53,075 nucleotides of DNA from Rhizobium sp. Root1334 (GCF_001426665.1 NZ_LMEY01000014.1:1627-54701), one strand, 5' to 3'; counted from the first letter of the stretch, positions 1 through 8,711 are shown. A program made the numbers and translations. The notes: generated from the sequence alone by a model not told the origin.

Positions 1-572
1 TCGACGCGGGGGTCAGCGCTCGCTGGGTGGTCCCCGTGGCTGGTCACATCTTTCGCGGGGGTGGCCAGCGTAGACGGGGCACCATCGTGGTTCTCAGACT
101 TTATGTTAGCAGCGCCGGTCTCCGGCTTCCCGGGCTCCGGCTCAAGAAACACGGACCTACCCTCGAAATACCCCGTCTGCCAAGCATAGACGGCATCATC
201 AAACGCCTCCGGTGGCTCAGATCCATACCATTTCGTGACGATGCGATAGACCTTCGCGAACAGACCGGTCCCCACACGTATATTTTCGCAGGCGTCAACG
301 AGGTCGACCTTTAGCTCGGAGGCTTCGTTCACACCGATCCCGGCGGGGTATTGCGTAACTCCAACTCTGACGACCGCGTGGCCAACATATGTTGACACGA
401 TCGCCATCACCTCCTCGCTCGTCCTTGCAACGGGCACAAGAACGAGCCGATCGCCGGATTTCACGGTAACTGATAGGGGATTCGCGGAACCGGCCTCGGC
501 AATGAACCGTTCGATGATGGCGGGCTTCAGGGCTGGATCCGCGCATTTGGTGATCAAGGCAGGATCAAACAT
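1..572 (-). CDS. traH: Conjugal transfer protein TraH, 3' end cut by window edge
   Basis: An open frame runs from an ATG at 572 off the left edge with no stop, giving about 190 residues. The N-terminus begins MFDPALITKCADPALKPAII and later carries VVRVGVTQYPAGIGV and FDDAVYAWQTGYFEG. These match my recollection of TraH from Ti and rhizobial plasmids, a small protein of the traAFBH conjugation operon whose biochemical role is poorly known. The start has a GGAAC-type ribosome site about 8 nt upstream and lies 15 bp after the natural traB stop, which is the usual operon order. The C-terminal part is rich in Pro, Ala and Asp, as in homologues. The rest of the conjugation system must lie to the left if it is present. 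Confidence 0.82.
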   Translation of the reverse strand, partial: MFDPALITKCADPALKPAIIERFIAEAGSANPLSVTVKSGDRLVLVPVARTSEEVMAIVSTYVGHAVVRVGVTQYPAGIGVNEASELKVDLVDACENIRVGTGLFAKVYRIVTKWYGSEPPEAFDDAVYAWQTGYFEGRSVFLEPEPGKPETGAANIKSENHDGAPSTLATPAKDVTSHGDHPASADPRV

Positions 573-587
573 AGATGTTCCAAAGGC

Positions 588-1646
588 TCACGTGTTGAGG
601 GATACGATGATGGGGGTGTTGAACAGAGTTGCCCAGGCGAGTGCACTCGTGCGCTGGATCTGGACGATTGAGGTTCCAGCCGTCCACCAGCCGTTCCCGC
701 TTGCAACGATTACATGAGGCTTATGAAGCATCGACTGCAGGATCGGTCACGTGAGCAGCTGCTCGTAGCAAATCAGAGTGGCAACGCGAGCGCCGGCCAC
801 GGCGACGATCGGATTGGCGAAGAAGTTGGCCCGGGCGCCGCCACTTCTTCCCAACCAGGACAGCCATGGTTGCCACATGGACACGGGTACCGGCATGCGC
901 TGGCGATACCCTGGCGATCCACCATCCCTGTTCACTGCGACCATGACGTTGTCGTAACCGGCAGGATCAACCACCGAAGCGCCGGCGAACACCGTAACGC
1001 CTCTTCCCTCCAGAGCTGTTCGCCAATATCGTTCCATCGTCGGGGTCCAGAAGCCAAGCGCACTTTCGGGAAGGACCACCACTCGAGCTCCAAGTGCCGC
1101 TTCCGCTCGCACTGCCCTGATAAGTAACTGTTGCTGCTCAAGATCAAAACCGCGACCCATTGATTGGCCAAGAAGCGTGTGGACACCCACCCAGCCTTTC
1201 GGCGAGGAAGGAGGCACCCAGCTTGCGGCAGACCAGACCCAAAGGCCTCCGAACACTACGACCACGATCGGCCATTGTCTTGTCGTTAGGGCGAGCATGC
1301 CGGTCGCGGTCGCAAAAAGACCGATCCAGCTCCAGCCGGGAAACAACACGCCAGCGGCCGTCAATGGGTGCGCCCATCCGACGATGCCGAACGGAGGGAG
1401 GATCATCAGGACCGAAGCGATTGCATATGACCTAGATCGATTGGTGGATATCTTCTGGGCCTCCGATCCTCCATGTACACGCAGTCGGCGTCCGCGCGAC
1501 CCTGATTGGCCCTGTTTAACCTGGGTGAAGATTGAATTGCCGAGTAGCTGAATCTGCGCTTCGAGGGAGGGCGGAGTTGCGGATGGAGGAAGTGGCGCAA
1601 TGCATTTGTAAAGGGCATTGATGATCTTGGAGAGCGACGCGTCCAA
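588..1646 (-). pseudogene. traB: TraB conjugal transfer protein, interrupted by in-frame TGA
   Basis: Residues from about 1440 down to 747 match rhizobial TraB, a membrane protein with a nitrilase/apolipoprotein N-acyltransferase-like domain. Visible signatures are PPFGIVGWAHPLTAAGVLFP, VVVLPESALGFWTPT, YRQRMPVPVSMWQPWL and LICYEQLLT. Translation stops at TGA (749-747). The same frame then continues for 52 more codons, with SGNGWWTAGTSIVQIQR and LAWATLFNTPIIVSLNT, to a natural stop at 588. A single TGG-to-TGA change therefore explains the break. The first 70 or so residues, from a TTG at 1646, do not resemble the membrane segments expected at the TraB N-terminus, so the 5' end also looks replaced. 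The protein is probably non-functional unless the TGA is read through. Confidence 0.8.
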
Positions 1647-1951
1647 CTGCTTCTTCGTCAGATCGGGATGAAGATCATGGGTGTGGGCAAAGCCGATATC
1701 GGAAACAATGGGCTTTCATACAACATCCGTATGGCTTTCTGGGCGATCGCGCCGCGCAAGTTAAGCCGTTACTCCGCCACCTTAAATTTTGTCTTCCCCA
1801 TGGCGGCGCGGCATCGTGTTTGAAGGGCAAGGCGGCGACAAACCTGGCTAGTGATCTGGCCGCTCGCCTACGCCAGTTCGATTAGTCATCCAGACACCAA
1901 TGCCAAACTCGTTGTCATCGATATCCGCCGCTTCAAAGAACTTGATGATTT
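1647..1951. other. Intergenic stretch with no recognisable gene
   Basis: No recognisable gene lies between the broken 5' end of traB and the 3' end of the RTX gene. The traB frame extends about 60 bases upstream of the TTG before meeting a stop. On the plus strand, two short frames end in coding-like peptides (KAATNLASDLAARLRQFD with its stop near 1885, and NAKLVVIDIRRFKELDDF with its stop near 1955). They have no credible starts. This is most likely debris of a rearrangement that also removed the traB 5' end. Confidence 0.4.
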
Positions 1952-2908
1952 TTAGACGAAGAAGAAATCCGACGATTTCAGCTCGGTGAGGGTTGTGTCT
2001 TCGAATATCAGGACGGCATTTCTAAAATCGATACGAACGTCTTCACCGCCGTTGATTGCTGTTGCAAACGTCATCATGTCGGAAAAGTTTGAGACGCCAA
2101 GGAACTTGGAAAGCTCGACCTTGTCGGTACCGGCGCGGAAATCTTCGATTTCGGTGATACCCGCCGAGAATACAAAAGTGTCGGCGCCGCTGCCGCCTTC
2201 CAGTTCGTTGCGACCCGAACCACCGTCAAGCCGGTCATGTCCGGCGCCGCCTTCGAGGTCGTCATTGCCGCTGCCGCCGTAAAGCGCGTCGTTACCGGCG
2301 CCGCCGTCCAGTTCGTCGTGGCCGCCGTGGCCGTAAATCGTGTCGTTGCCACCGCCGCCATCGAGCGTGTCGTTGCCAGCCGTGCCGATGAGCTTTTCGT
2401 CTCCTGGGGTCGGAAGCGGTTCAGAACCTGCCTTGAAGCCGAAATGCTCGGCTTTCAGAGATTTGATATCAACATCTTCGAGCGTGAGTGTCTTGCCATT
2501 GCCGAAAGTAAAAAGAACATCCTCGCCGTCATCGACGATTTTTGCCTTGCTCAGCAGCTCCGAGAAGGAGCCTATGCCGAGAGATTTGTCGAGGCTGATC
2601 GTGTCGTCGCGCAGGTTAAAATCACTGATTTCATCGCGGCCGGAGCTATAGACGAAGACATCCTTGCCGCCGCCACCTTCCATCTCATCGTTGCCGGAAC
2701 CACCGATCAGCGTGTCGTTGCCCCTTCCGCCCTCCAGATCGTCGTGGCCGCTGCCGCCATCGATGTGGTCGTTGCCATCGCCGCCCTCGATTTCGTCATT
2801 GCCGCCACGGCCGTAGAGCTTGTCATTGCCGGCAAAACCGTAGATGTCGTCGGCAGAACTCGTGCCCTTCAAATGGTCACCGGCCTTGGTACCCTTCAAT
2901 CGTGCCAT
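1952..2908 (-). CDS. RTX (hemolysin-type) calcium-binding exoprotein
   Basis: This 318-residue protein starts at MARLKGTKAGDHL, preceded by GGAGAAGGAG about 9 nt upstream. A longer frame exists but lacks such a site. It has two blocks of GGxGxDxLx nonapeptides (about residues 10-80 and 165-240), which form calcium-binding beta-rolls outside the cell. Each block is followed by a related module of about 75 residues of the type DxFVFxxGxxEIxDF...LGxxxFS...GEDVxxxF, so the protein is an internal tandem duplication. It has no Sec signal peptide. It ends in DFFFV, an acidic residue followed by hydrophobics at the extreme C-terminus, which is typical of type I secretion substrates. No type I exporter genes are in the window. 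No enzymatic domain is visible. It is divergent from the PepSY/two-component operon. Confidence 0.85.
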   Translation of the reverse strand: MARLKGTKAGDHLKGTSSADDIYGFAGNDKLYGRGGNDEIEGGDGNDHIDGGSGHDDLEGGRGNDTLIGGSGNDEMEGGGGKDVFVYSSGRDEISDFNLRDDTISLDKSLGIGSFSELLSKAKIVDDGEDVLFTFGNGKTLTLEDVDIKSLKAEHFGFKAGSEPLPTPGDEKLIGTAGNDTLDGGGGNDTIYGHGGHDELDGGAGNDALYGGSGNDDLEGGAGHDRLDGGSGRNELEGGSGADTFVFSAGITEIEDFRAGTDKVELSKFLGVSNFSDMMTFATAINGGEDVRIDFRNAVLIFEDTTLTELKSSDFFFV

Positions 2909-2994
2909 GTGCGTTACTCCTTCTCCATTGTGAAGACGGGCATTGTGTATCTGGCCCGCCAATGGTGAACACCTTGATCGAGCGGGCCTTTCAG

Positions 2995-3030
2995 CAATCT
3001 GACAGCGATCGTCAGCCAATTGTCAGATTG
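2995..3030. promoter_or_regulatory. Inverted/direct GTCAG repeats in a divergent promoter
   Basis: CAATCTGACA (2995-3004) and TGTCAGATTG (3021-3030) form a perfect 10-bp inverted repeat. GTCAG also occurs at 3011-3015 and 3022-3026, exactly 11 bp apart, the half-site spacing typical of OmpR/PhoB-family regulators. The site sits between the RTX gene and the PepSY-regulator-kinase operon, 19 bp before the PepSY start. I infer that it binds the response regulator encoded at 3399. Confidence 0.5.
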
Positions 3031-3048
3031 GCGGATGTATGAAAAATC

Positions 3049-3399
3049 ATGTTCACGGAAAAGCGCTCTCACAGCCTGATTATCTGTCTTCTGGCCGCAG
3101 TCTTCACCTTGCTGCCATTCAGCGCATCGAGCGATACAGTTCAGGACTTCGAGGACGGAGACGATGTACGTGAACAGTATGAGGCGCGTGAAGCGCTCAG
3201 GCAGGGCAAGATCCGCCCGCTCGAAGAGATTGTTGCAGCCGTGCGGGAAAAGTTCGCCGGTGATATCATCGAAATCGAATTTGAAGTTGAAGATGGCCGG
3301 TATATCTACGAGATCGAGATCATCCAGCCTTCGGGGCAGATTGTCGAAGTCGAAGTGGATGCCTTGACCAAGAACATTATCGGGAGCGAGGAAGATTAG
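3049..3399 (+). CDS. PepSY-domain secreted protein
   Basis: A 116-residue protein with a signal peptide (residues 1-27, hydrophobic core LIICLLAAVFTLLPF, cleavage likely near SAS-SD). A single PepSY-like domain follows, with IRPLEEIVAAVREKFAGDII and a YIYEIEIIQPSGQIVEVEVDA strand pair. PepSY proteins are periplasmic or surface domains thought to bind or inhibit peptidases or to sense signals. They are often the first gene of PhoPQ/QseBC-like operons. Its stop overlaps the GTG start of the response regulator by one base, so the three genes are translationally coupled. The domain call is firm; the function is not established. Confidence 0.82.
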   Translation: MFTEKRSHSLIICLLAAVFTLLPFSASSDTVQDFEDGDDVREQYEAREALRQGKIRPLEEIVAAVREKFAGDIIEIEFEVEDGRYIYEIEIIQPSGQIVEVEVDALTKNIIGSEED

Positions 3400-4064
3400 T
3401 GCGTTTGCTGGTCGTTGAGGATGACGCCAGGATTGCGGAGGACATTCGTTCGGTCCTCTCTTCGTCGGGCTATGCCGTGGAACTCGTCCATGACGGCGAA
3501 AGTGCCTGGTTCAAGGGCGACACCGAAGATTACAGCCTCGTCGTGCTCGACCTCGGCCTGCCGCGCATGGATGGTGTCACCGTTCTCAAGCAATGGCGCA
3601 GCAACGGCCGCCATATGCCGGTGCTTGTCCTGACTGCACGCGGCAGCTGGGCGGAGCGTGTCGAAGGCATCGATGCCGGTGCGGACGACTATCTTCCCAA
3701 GCCATTTCAATTCGAAGAGCTCTTGGCACGGGTAAGGGCGCTTATCCGTCGCTCCGTCGGTCACGGCGCGGCGATCATAGAAGTTGGCCCTGTCACCATC
3801 GATACGCGCAGCATGCGCGTGAGCCTGGGCGGTATGCCACTGTCGCTGACGGCCTTCGAATATCGCCTGGTCAGCTATCTTGCACATCATCGCGACCGCG
3901 TGGTGCCGGCGAGTGAATTGCTGGACCATGTCTATGGCGACGACTTTTCACGCGAGGCAAATGCACTCGAGGCTTTGATTGCCCGTCTTCGAAAGAAACT
4001 TGGCCCTGCCACCATCGCCACTCGCCGGGGCTTCGGTTATCTGATCGGTGAAGAAAACGCATGA
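3399..4064 (+). CDS. OmpR/PhoB-family response regulator (PhoP/QseB-like)
   Basis: A 221-residue response regulator. The receiver domain (about 1-115) has the acidic pair at 8-9, the phospho-acceptor Asp51 in VVLDLGLP, Thr in LTARG and Lys in KPF. A winged-helix DNA-binding domain follows (about 125-218, LTAFEYRLVSYLAHH and RLRKKLG...TRRGFGYLI). It starts at GTG 3399, overlapping the PepSY stop, and its own stop overlaps the kinase start (ATGA). It would be phosphorylated by the partner kinase and probably binds the GTCAG repeats at 2995-3030. The stimulus (cation, peptide or quorum-type signal) cannot be told from sequence. Confidence 0.93.
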   Translation: MRLLVVEDDARIAEDIRSVLSSSGYAVELVHDGESAWFKGDTEDYSLVVLDLGLPRMDGVTVLKQWRSNGRHMPVLVLTARGSWAERVEGIDAGADDYLPKPFQFEELLARVRALIRRSVGHGAAIIEVGPVTIDTRSMRVSLGGMPLSLTAFEYRLVSYLAHHRDRVVPASELLDHVYGDDFSREANALEALIARLRKKLGPATIATRRGFGYLIGEENA

Positions 4065-5401
4065 CCCGGCGCTCGCTACGTTTGCGGTTGGCGCTGGCGG
4101 GCGCTGCTTCAGCCGGCCTTGCACTCCTGCTTGCATTCTTCAGCCTGTCGCTGTTGTTCGAGCGTCATGTCGAAAGGCGTGTTGCCAACGAGCTTGCCGT
4201 TCATCTCGATCAGGTGATTGCAGGTCTGTGGCAGGACGCCGCCGGCCGGATTGATGTCGTTCGCCGGCCCGCTGACCCGCGATTTGATAAACCTCTATCC
4301 GGCCTCTATTGGCAAATCGAAGTGCAAGGCGGGCAGCGATTTTCCCGATCCCTTTGGGATACGGCTCTGACAATTCCACCGCAGCCTGATGCGGCCGTGC
4401 GGCAGACTGGCGTTAAGGGGCCTGGTAATGCCGACCTTATCGCCCTGTCGCGTAGTGTTGTAACGAATGCGCAGCTCGGCAGTGTTCCGGTTTTGGCAAC
4501 GGTCGCTGTCGATCGTTCGATCGTCGGCCAGGCCACGTCCGATTTTCGCGAAGATTTGCTTCCTTACCTGGCCCTTCTGGCCCTTCTGCTTTTCGCCGCC
4601 AGCCTGGCCCAGATTATCGTCGGGACGAAGCCTCTCGATGAACTGCGCCGACGCATCGCTTTGATCAGGAACGGAAGTGCTGACAGGCTGGGAAACGGCT
4701 TCCCCGACGAAGTGCAGCCGTTGACAGCGGAAGTCGACGGGCTGCTGCAGTATCGCGAGGAGCAATTGCTGCGCGCCCGGGAGCGGGCAGCAGAACTTGC
4801 TCATGGCTTTAAGACACCTCTTCAAGTTCTTGCGGGCGATGTGGAGCGGCTCAAGGCGGCGGGGCAAATGGATATGGCGCGAGACATCGACGCTGTAATC
4901 AAGTCCATGCGACGGCTGGTTGACCATGAAATGGCGCGGGCGAGAATCGCCGATAGCAGCCATCACGCCAGCTCCAATCTGGCCAAGGTAATCGCCAGTG
5001 TCATCGCCGTTGTCCAGCGTGCGCCCGCCGGCCAGAACATCGAGTGGATCGTCGTTGTTCCCGTAAATCTGAAGGTGCGGATCGATCCTGACGATCTGGC
5101 TGAACTCATCGGCAATCTCTGCGAAAACGCGGCCCGCTATGGCAGAGAAGAAGTCTCCATCCATGCGAAGCCCAACGGGGCGATGGTGGAGATTGACATT
5201 CGCGACGATGGTCCCGGAATTCCGGAAACGCTTCTGCCTTACGTGCTTCGGCGCGGCGGCCGTCTGGATACGACAAGCGGGGGAGCTGGCCTCGGACTTT
5301 CAATCAGCGAAAGCATCGTTCAGGCCGCAGGCGGCACGATCACTCTTGAGAACGCGGGACCGGGGCTCAGGGCTTCCATCCGATTGCCCGGGATAGCGTA
5401 G
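4061..5401 (+). CDS. Membrane sensor histidine kinase (PhoQ/QseC-like)
   Basis: A 446-residue kinase with a first membrane segment at about residues 8-32, a periplasmic loop to about 165 and a second segment around 167-188 (LLPYLALLALLLFAASLAQII). A HAMP-like linker follows, then the H-box AHGFKTPLQVL with the likely phospho-accepting His248. The ATPase domain has the N-box ELIGNLCENAARYG, the G1 box DDGPGIPE and the G2 region GGAGLGLSI. The start overlaps the regulator stop by four bases. Its neighbours argue that it senses an envelope condition linked to the PepSY or calcium-binding RTX protein. That link is inference. Confidence 0.92.
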   Translation: MTRRSLRLRLALAGAASAGLALLLAFFSLSLLFERHVERRVANELAVHLDQVIAGLWQDAAGRIDVVRRPADPRFDKPLSGLYWQIEVQGGQRFSRSLWDTALTIPPQPDAAVRQTGVKGPGNADLIALSRSVVTNAQLGSVPVLATVAVDRSIVGQATSDFREDLLPYLALLALLLFAASLAQIIVGTKPLDELRRRIALIRNGSADRLGNGFPDEVQPLTAEVDGLLQYREEQLLRARERAAELAHGFKTPLQVLAGDVERLKAAGQMDMARDIDAVIKSMRRLVDHEMARARIADSSHHASSNLAKVIASVIAVVQRAPAGQNIEWIVVVPVNLKVRIDPDDLAELIGNLCENAARYGREEVSIHAKPNGAMVEIDIRDDGPGIPETLLPYVLRRGGRLDTTSGGAGLGLSISESIVQAAGGTITLENAGPGLRASIRLPGIA

Positions 5402-5477
5402 TGGTGGTTTAGTTCAATGCGGAATTTTGGGCTCCGCCGAGTGAGCGGATAGCGTCCATCAATCTAGCTTGAAAAGA

Positions 5478-5509
5478 TTGAACGCGTGTGCAATATGAAC
5501 ACGTGTTCA
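5478..5509. promoter_or_regulatory. Palindromic operator candidate before the phosphatase operon
   Basis: TGAACACGTGTTCA (5496-5509) is a perfect 14-bp palindrome. A related half-site, TTGAACGCGTGTG, lies at 5478-5490. The layout suits a LacI- or GntR-type repressor with a central CG step, and a LacI regulator is encoded at 10430-11416. The 10-mer CGCGTGTGCA inside this site (5483-5492) recurs upstream of the ABC transporter (11668-11677). The palindrome also argues for starting the first phosphatase at 5534, because an earlier in-frame ATG would place the site inside the gene. Confidence 0.5.
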
Positions 5510-5533
5510 ACGCGCTATCTACGGTTAGAGTCC

Positions 5534-6394
5534 ATGGAATCAAAGTCCTACCCAGACACATTGGAAGCTCGTGCCGACCTTTGCCGCGACGTCATTCGCT
5601 CTGCCGGAGAGCTGGTATTGAACGGGTTTCACGGCGAGGCAACGCGCAACTATTCGATGAAGGGCCCCCAGGATTTCCTGACGGTCACGGATGCTGCTTC
5701 CGAAGCGCATATTCGAGATGCGCTTTCAGCGCATTTTCCGAATGACAGCTTTTTCGGGGAAGAGGGTGGTGGCGATATTGCCGAGCGGGTCTGGGTCGTC
5801 GATCCGGTCGATGGAACAGCCAATTTTGCCCGTGGCATCCCGCATTTTTGTATTTCCATCGCCTATGTCGAAAATGGCCGCACCGAAATCGGAGCCATCT
5901 ACAATCCTGCCCTCGATGAACTCCATTTCGCCCGCCGCGGCGAAGGCGCAACGCGCAATGGGCTGCCGATCAAGGTCGCTGAGACAAAGCGCTTCGATGC
6001 GGCCTCCATCGAAATGGGATGGTCGACCCGCGTGCCGAACGCCACCTATCTCGATGTCGTCAAGAATCTGCTCGATATGGGCACCAATGTCCGCCGCGCG
6101 GGGTCTGGCGCTTTGGCGCTCGCTTATGTCGCCGATGGCCGCTCGGATGGTTATATCGAGTTGCACATGAATTCCTGGGATTGCCTCGCAGGCCTGCTAC
6201 TTGTCAGCGAAGCTGGTGGGGACGTCTGCCCGTTCCTCGATATCGGCAGCTTGAAGGATGGCGGGCCGGTGCTCGCCGCCGCCGCGGGCGTCGCGCGGGG
6301 TGTCAGCAAGGCTTCGAATATTCCGCTCGCCGCATCGCAAGTGCAGGACTTGCAGTTGGCAACGTCGGCCTGGTTTCTGAAGACGAGCCTGTGA
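5534..6394 (+). CDS. Inositol-monophosphatase-family phosphatase (copy 1)
   Basis: A 286-residue member of the Mg-dependent, lithium-sensitive IMPase superfamily. Metal ligands are visible in GEEGG (Glu76-Glu77), DPVDGTANF (Asp90, Asp93) and the C-terminal SWDCLAGLLL Asp. Family members hydrolyse inositol phosphate, sugar phosphates, PAP or histidinol phosphate in the cytoplasm. Here a small phospho-compound imported by the nearby transporter is likely (inference). The start was taken at MESKSYPDTL because the upstream ATG at 5486 overlaps the operator palindrome; the ribosome site is weak either way. The DSP gene follows 32 bp later. A paralogous IMPase-DSP pair sits at 18498-20102. Confidence 0.88.
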   Translation: MESKSYPDTLEARADLCRDVIRSAGELVLNGFHGEATRNYSMKGPQDFLTVTDAASEAHIRDALSAHFPNDSFFGEEGGGDIAERVWVVDPVDGTANFARGIPHFCISIAYVENGRTEIGAIYNPALDELHFARRGEGATRNGLPIKVAETKRFDAASIEMGWSTRVPNATYLDVVKNLLDMGTNVRRAGSGALALAYVADGRSDGYIELHMNSWDCLAGLLLVSEAGGDVCPFLDIGSLKDGGPVLAAAAGVARGVSKASNIPLAASQVQDLQLATSAWFLKTSL

Positions 6395-6426
6395 AGGGCG
6401 CGCCGCGTGCGTGCGAAGGAGTAGAC

Positions 6427-7026
6427 ATGGATGGACCCGTTTATAGCCGGCCTGCAATCAGCCTGATTGGCGAAGGCCTTGGCCCCCATGGCGCAGCGCT
6501 TTACATCGGTGGCAGCGATGGTGCACGCGATCTTGGGCTTCTGCGCCAGCACGGTATTACCACGGTGGTCAATTGCGCGGTCAATCTCGATATCAATTTT
6601 GTGCCGGGGGCAGGGGAAGAGGGCGATCTGCGGGCAAGCGGCTACGGCGACATTCGGTATTACAAGCTCGGCCTGATCGATGGAGAAGGCAGCCCGGACA
6701 CGATGATGCTTGGCGCCTATTATATTCTCGATGGCGCGCTGCGGCAGACGATGCCGAAGCGGGAAACCTATCCCTTTCCGGACGGCGGCAACGTGCTGGT
6801 CAACTGCCGGAGCGGTCGCAGCCGGTCCGTCTCGCTGGTGGCGCTTTTTCTGCACAAGCAGCAGCCGCATCTATACCCCACTTTGGACGATGCAGTCGCC
6901 GTGATCCGCGAAAAGCGGGAATTGCGGCCGGATGAATGGTTCGAAACGCCAAAACCGATGCTCTATGCCGCCGCCCGTCGCGCTTCTGAATGGATTGACA
7001 TCATCGAAGGCAGGAAGCAGCTGTAA
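6427..7026 (+). CDS. Dual-specificity-type (Cys-based) phosphatase, copy 1
   Basis: A 199-residue protein with the CX5R signature of Cys-dependent phosphatases in LVNCRSGRSRSV: Cys127 is the nucleophile and Arg133 the phosphate binder. Asp85 in LIDGEG is a candidate general acid. The fold matches dual-specificity phosphatases, a group that also includes phosphoinositide- and phytate-active enzymes. The start at 6427 has GAAGGAG five bases upstream. It sits between an IMPase and a metallophosphoesterase gene and has a close paralogue at 19476 (shared VVNCAVNLDxNFV, GLIDGEG and NCRxGRSRSV). A metabolic rather than protein substrate is therefore likely, though not proven. Confidence 0.85.
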   Translation: MDGPVYSRPAISLIGEGLGPHGAALYIGGSDGARDLGLLRQHGITTVVNCAVNLDINFVPGAGEEGDLRASGYGDIRYYKLGLIDGEGSPDTMMLGAYYILDGALRQTMPKRETYPFPDGGNVLVNCRSGRSRSVSLVALFLHKQQPHLYPTLDDAVAVIREKRELRPDEWFETPKPMLYAAARRASEWIDIIEGRKQL

Positions 7027-7028
7027 TC

Positions 7029-8711
7029 ATGCTGACACGCAATCTCCCGTCAGTCGCTGTCATCGCCGACGCTCATTTCCATGACACGGCCGCCGATTTC
7101 GGCTTTCCCGGCATCGAGATCGATGGCCAGCGCATAACCATGCGCAGTTGGTCGGACACCCGCCAGTCTACCCGCGTCTTCAACGAAAGTGCCGATGCGC
7201 TGCATGCGGCGCTCGACGAGGTGCAACGCCGGGGTATCCGCCATGTCGTGCTGCTCGGCGACTATACCGACGATGGGCAGCGGGCCACCACCGGAATGCT
7301 GAAAAGCATCCTGCAGCGCCACAGCGATAAGTATGGCACCGGCTTCTACGCGCTGCCTGGCAACCACGATATCTTCGGCCCGCGCGGTCGGCACCATATC
7401 AAGGAATTCCTGGCGGAGGACGGTAGCGGCCTTTCCGTTTCCAGCGATGCCCGCCTTGCTGGTGAGCGTGTCGTTATCAACGGTGGCATGTATTGCGAAG
7501 GCTATCCCGCGGGCCTTAGCCCCATGGCCGCCTTCGGTTATTTTCGTCGCCCGGATTATGTGCACTGGGAAACACCTTTTGGCGGATCTTCTGCGCCGGA
7601 AGATCGTCTCTACGTTGTTCGCTCGCCGGATGGCAGGAATGTCTACCAGTTGATGGACGCTTCGTATCTCGTCGAGCCTGAAGCCGGGCTCTGGTTGCTG
7701 ATGATCGACGCCAACATCTTCGAGCCACTCGACGGCCTTTTCGAAACGGGAGATGAGGCTGCCTTCACCGACAGTACGTCGGGCGGCTGGAATGCTCTTT
7801 TGCGCAGCAAGCCCTTCATCATCGACTGGATTGCCGATGTCAGCCGCAGGGCGCAGGCCCTTGGTAAGACGCTGCTTGCCTTCTCTCACTATCCCGCCCT
7901 TGATCCCTTTGACGGAGCAACCCGTGCCGAAGGCGCGCTGTTTGGTGAAACCAATGGTGTGCGCCGGACGCCGCGCAAGGCGGTTGAAGATGCCTTGCTG
8001 CAGGCGGGACTCGCCGTCCATTTTAGCGGGCATCTGCATGTCGAAGGCGTCACGCGGCGCGAAGCTGCGGATCGATCGTTGACCAATATCGCCGTGCCAT
8101 CGCTTGTCGCCTTCCCACCCGCGTTCAAGGTCCTTCATCCATCGCAGGATGCGATCGCGATCGAAACCGTGGAAATGTCCGCATTGCCGGTCAACGGCCA
8201 AATCAGTGCCGGATATGCGCGGGAAACTGCGTTTGCCGGTGAGGGGATGGACCCTGCCTTCACGGCCGGCAACTACGGCATCTTCCTGCGCTGCCACAAG
8301 CGCGCGCTGGTCCGGCATCGCTATTTCCTGAAAGAATGGCCGGCCGACATCGTGGCAGTGCTCCAGGATCGCACCGTTGCGGAGGTCCTTGGCTCGTTCA
8401 GCAGAAAACCCGGGCCGCCGGCCGACGCAGTTCTGTCTGCCGCTCTGCCGATGCTGGATTTGATCGCCGACTGGTACTGCCTTCGCCAGGGAGCAGCGTT
8501 GGCATTGCCACATATCGAGCCCGAAAGGCTCGTCCTGTATCGCGCACTGGCGGAGCGCTTCGGCCACGAACCTGAGGATCACGACGGCACCCTTGAGGGC
8601 TTTCTTGGCATTTTCTTCGGCGCACTCGGGCTGTTTCTCGACCGCGCCGAACGCGGGTCGCGGAGGATAACGGTAGACCTTGCACCGCGGCACGAACTGC
8701 TCGCGGTATGA
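7029..8711 (+). CDS. Calcineurin-like metallophosphoesterase
   Basis: A 560-residue binuclear metallophosphoesterase. The motifs in order are DAHFHD (residues 14-19, in place of the usual DxH), LLGDYTDDGQ, LPGNHDIFG, SHYPAL and FSGHLHVEG. The catalytic domain ends near residue 345. A C-terminal extension of about 200 residues, with no recognised domain, makes the protein longer than typical cytosolic members. There is no signal peptide, so it acts in the cytoplasm. It starts 2 bp after the DSP stop and is in the same operon. It could cleave a phosphodiester or a phosphomonoester of the imported compound. The exact substrate is unknown. Confidence 0.86.
   Translation: MLTRNLPSVAVIADAHFHDTAADFGFPGIEIDGQRITMRSWSDTRQSTRVFNESADALHAALDEVQRRGIRHVVLLGDYTDDGQRATTGMLKSILQRHSDKYGTGFYALPGNHDIFGPRGRHHIKEFLAEDGSGLSVSSDARLAGERVVINGGMYCEGYPAGLSPMAAFGYFRRPDYVHWETPFGGSSAPEDRLYVVRSPDGRNVYQLMDASYLVEPEAGLWLLMIDANIFEPLDGLFETGDEAAFTDSTSGGWNALLRSKPFIIDWIADVSRRAQALGKTLLAFSHYPALDPFDGATRAEGALFGETNGVRRTPRKAVEDALLQAGLAVHFSGHLHVEGVTRREAADRSLTNIAVPSLVAFPPAFKVLHPSQDAIAIETVEMSALPVNGQISAGYARETAFAGEGMDPAFTAGNYGIFLRCHKRALVRHRYFLKEWPADIVAVLQDRTVAEVLGSFSRKPGPPADAVLSAALPMLDLIADWYCLRQGAALALPHIEPERLVLYRALAERFGHEPEDHDGTLEGFLGIFFGALGLFLDRAERGSRRITVDLAPRHELLAV

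Noticed and set aside
747..1646. Taking the 299-residue traB frame as a complete gene
   Set aside because: Clear TraB sequence continues for 52 codons after the stop in the same frame, so the frame is a truncated version.
2237..2968. Long plus-strand frame with V/A-rich repeats across the RTX gene
   Set aside because: It is the complement of the glycine-aspartate repeats and has no start signal or family features.
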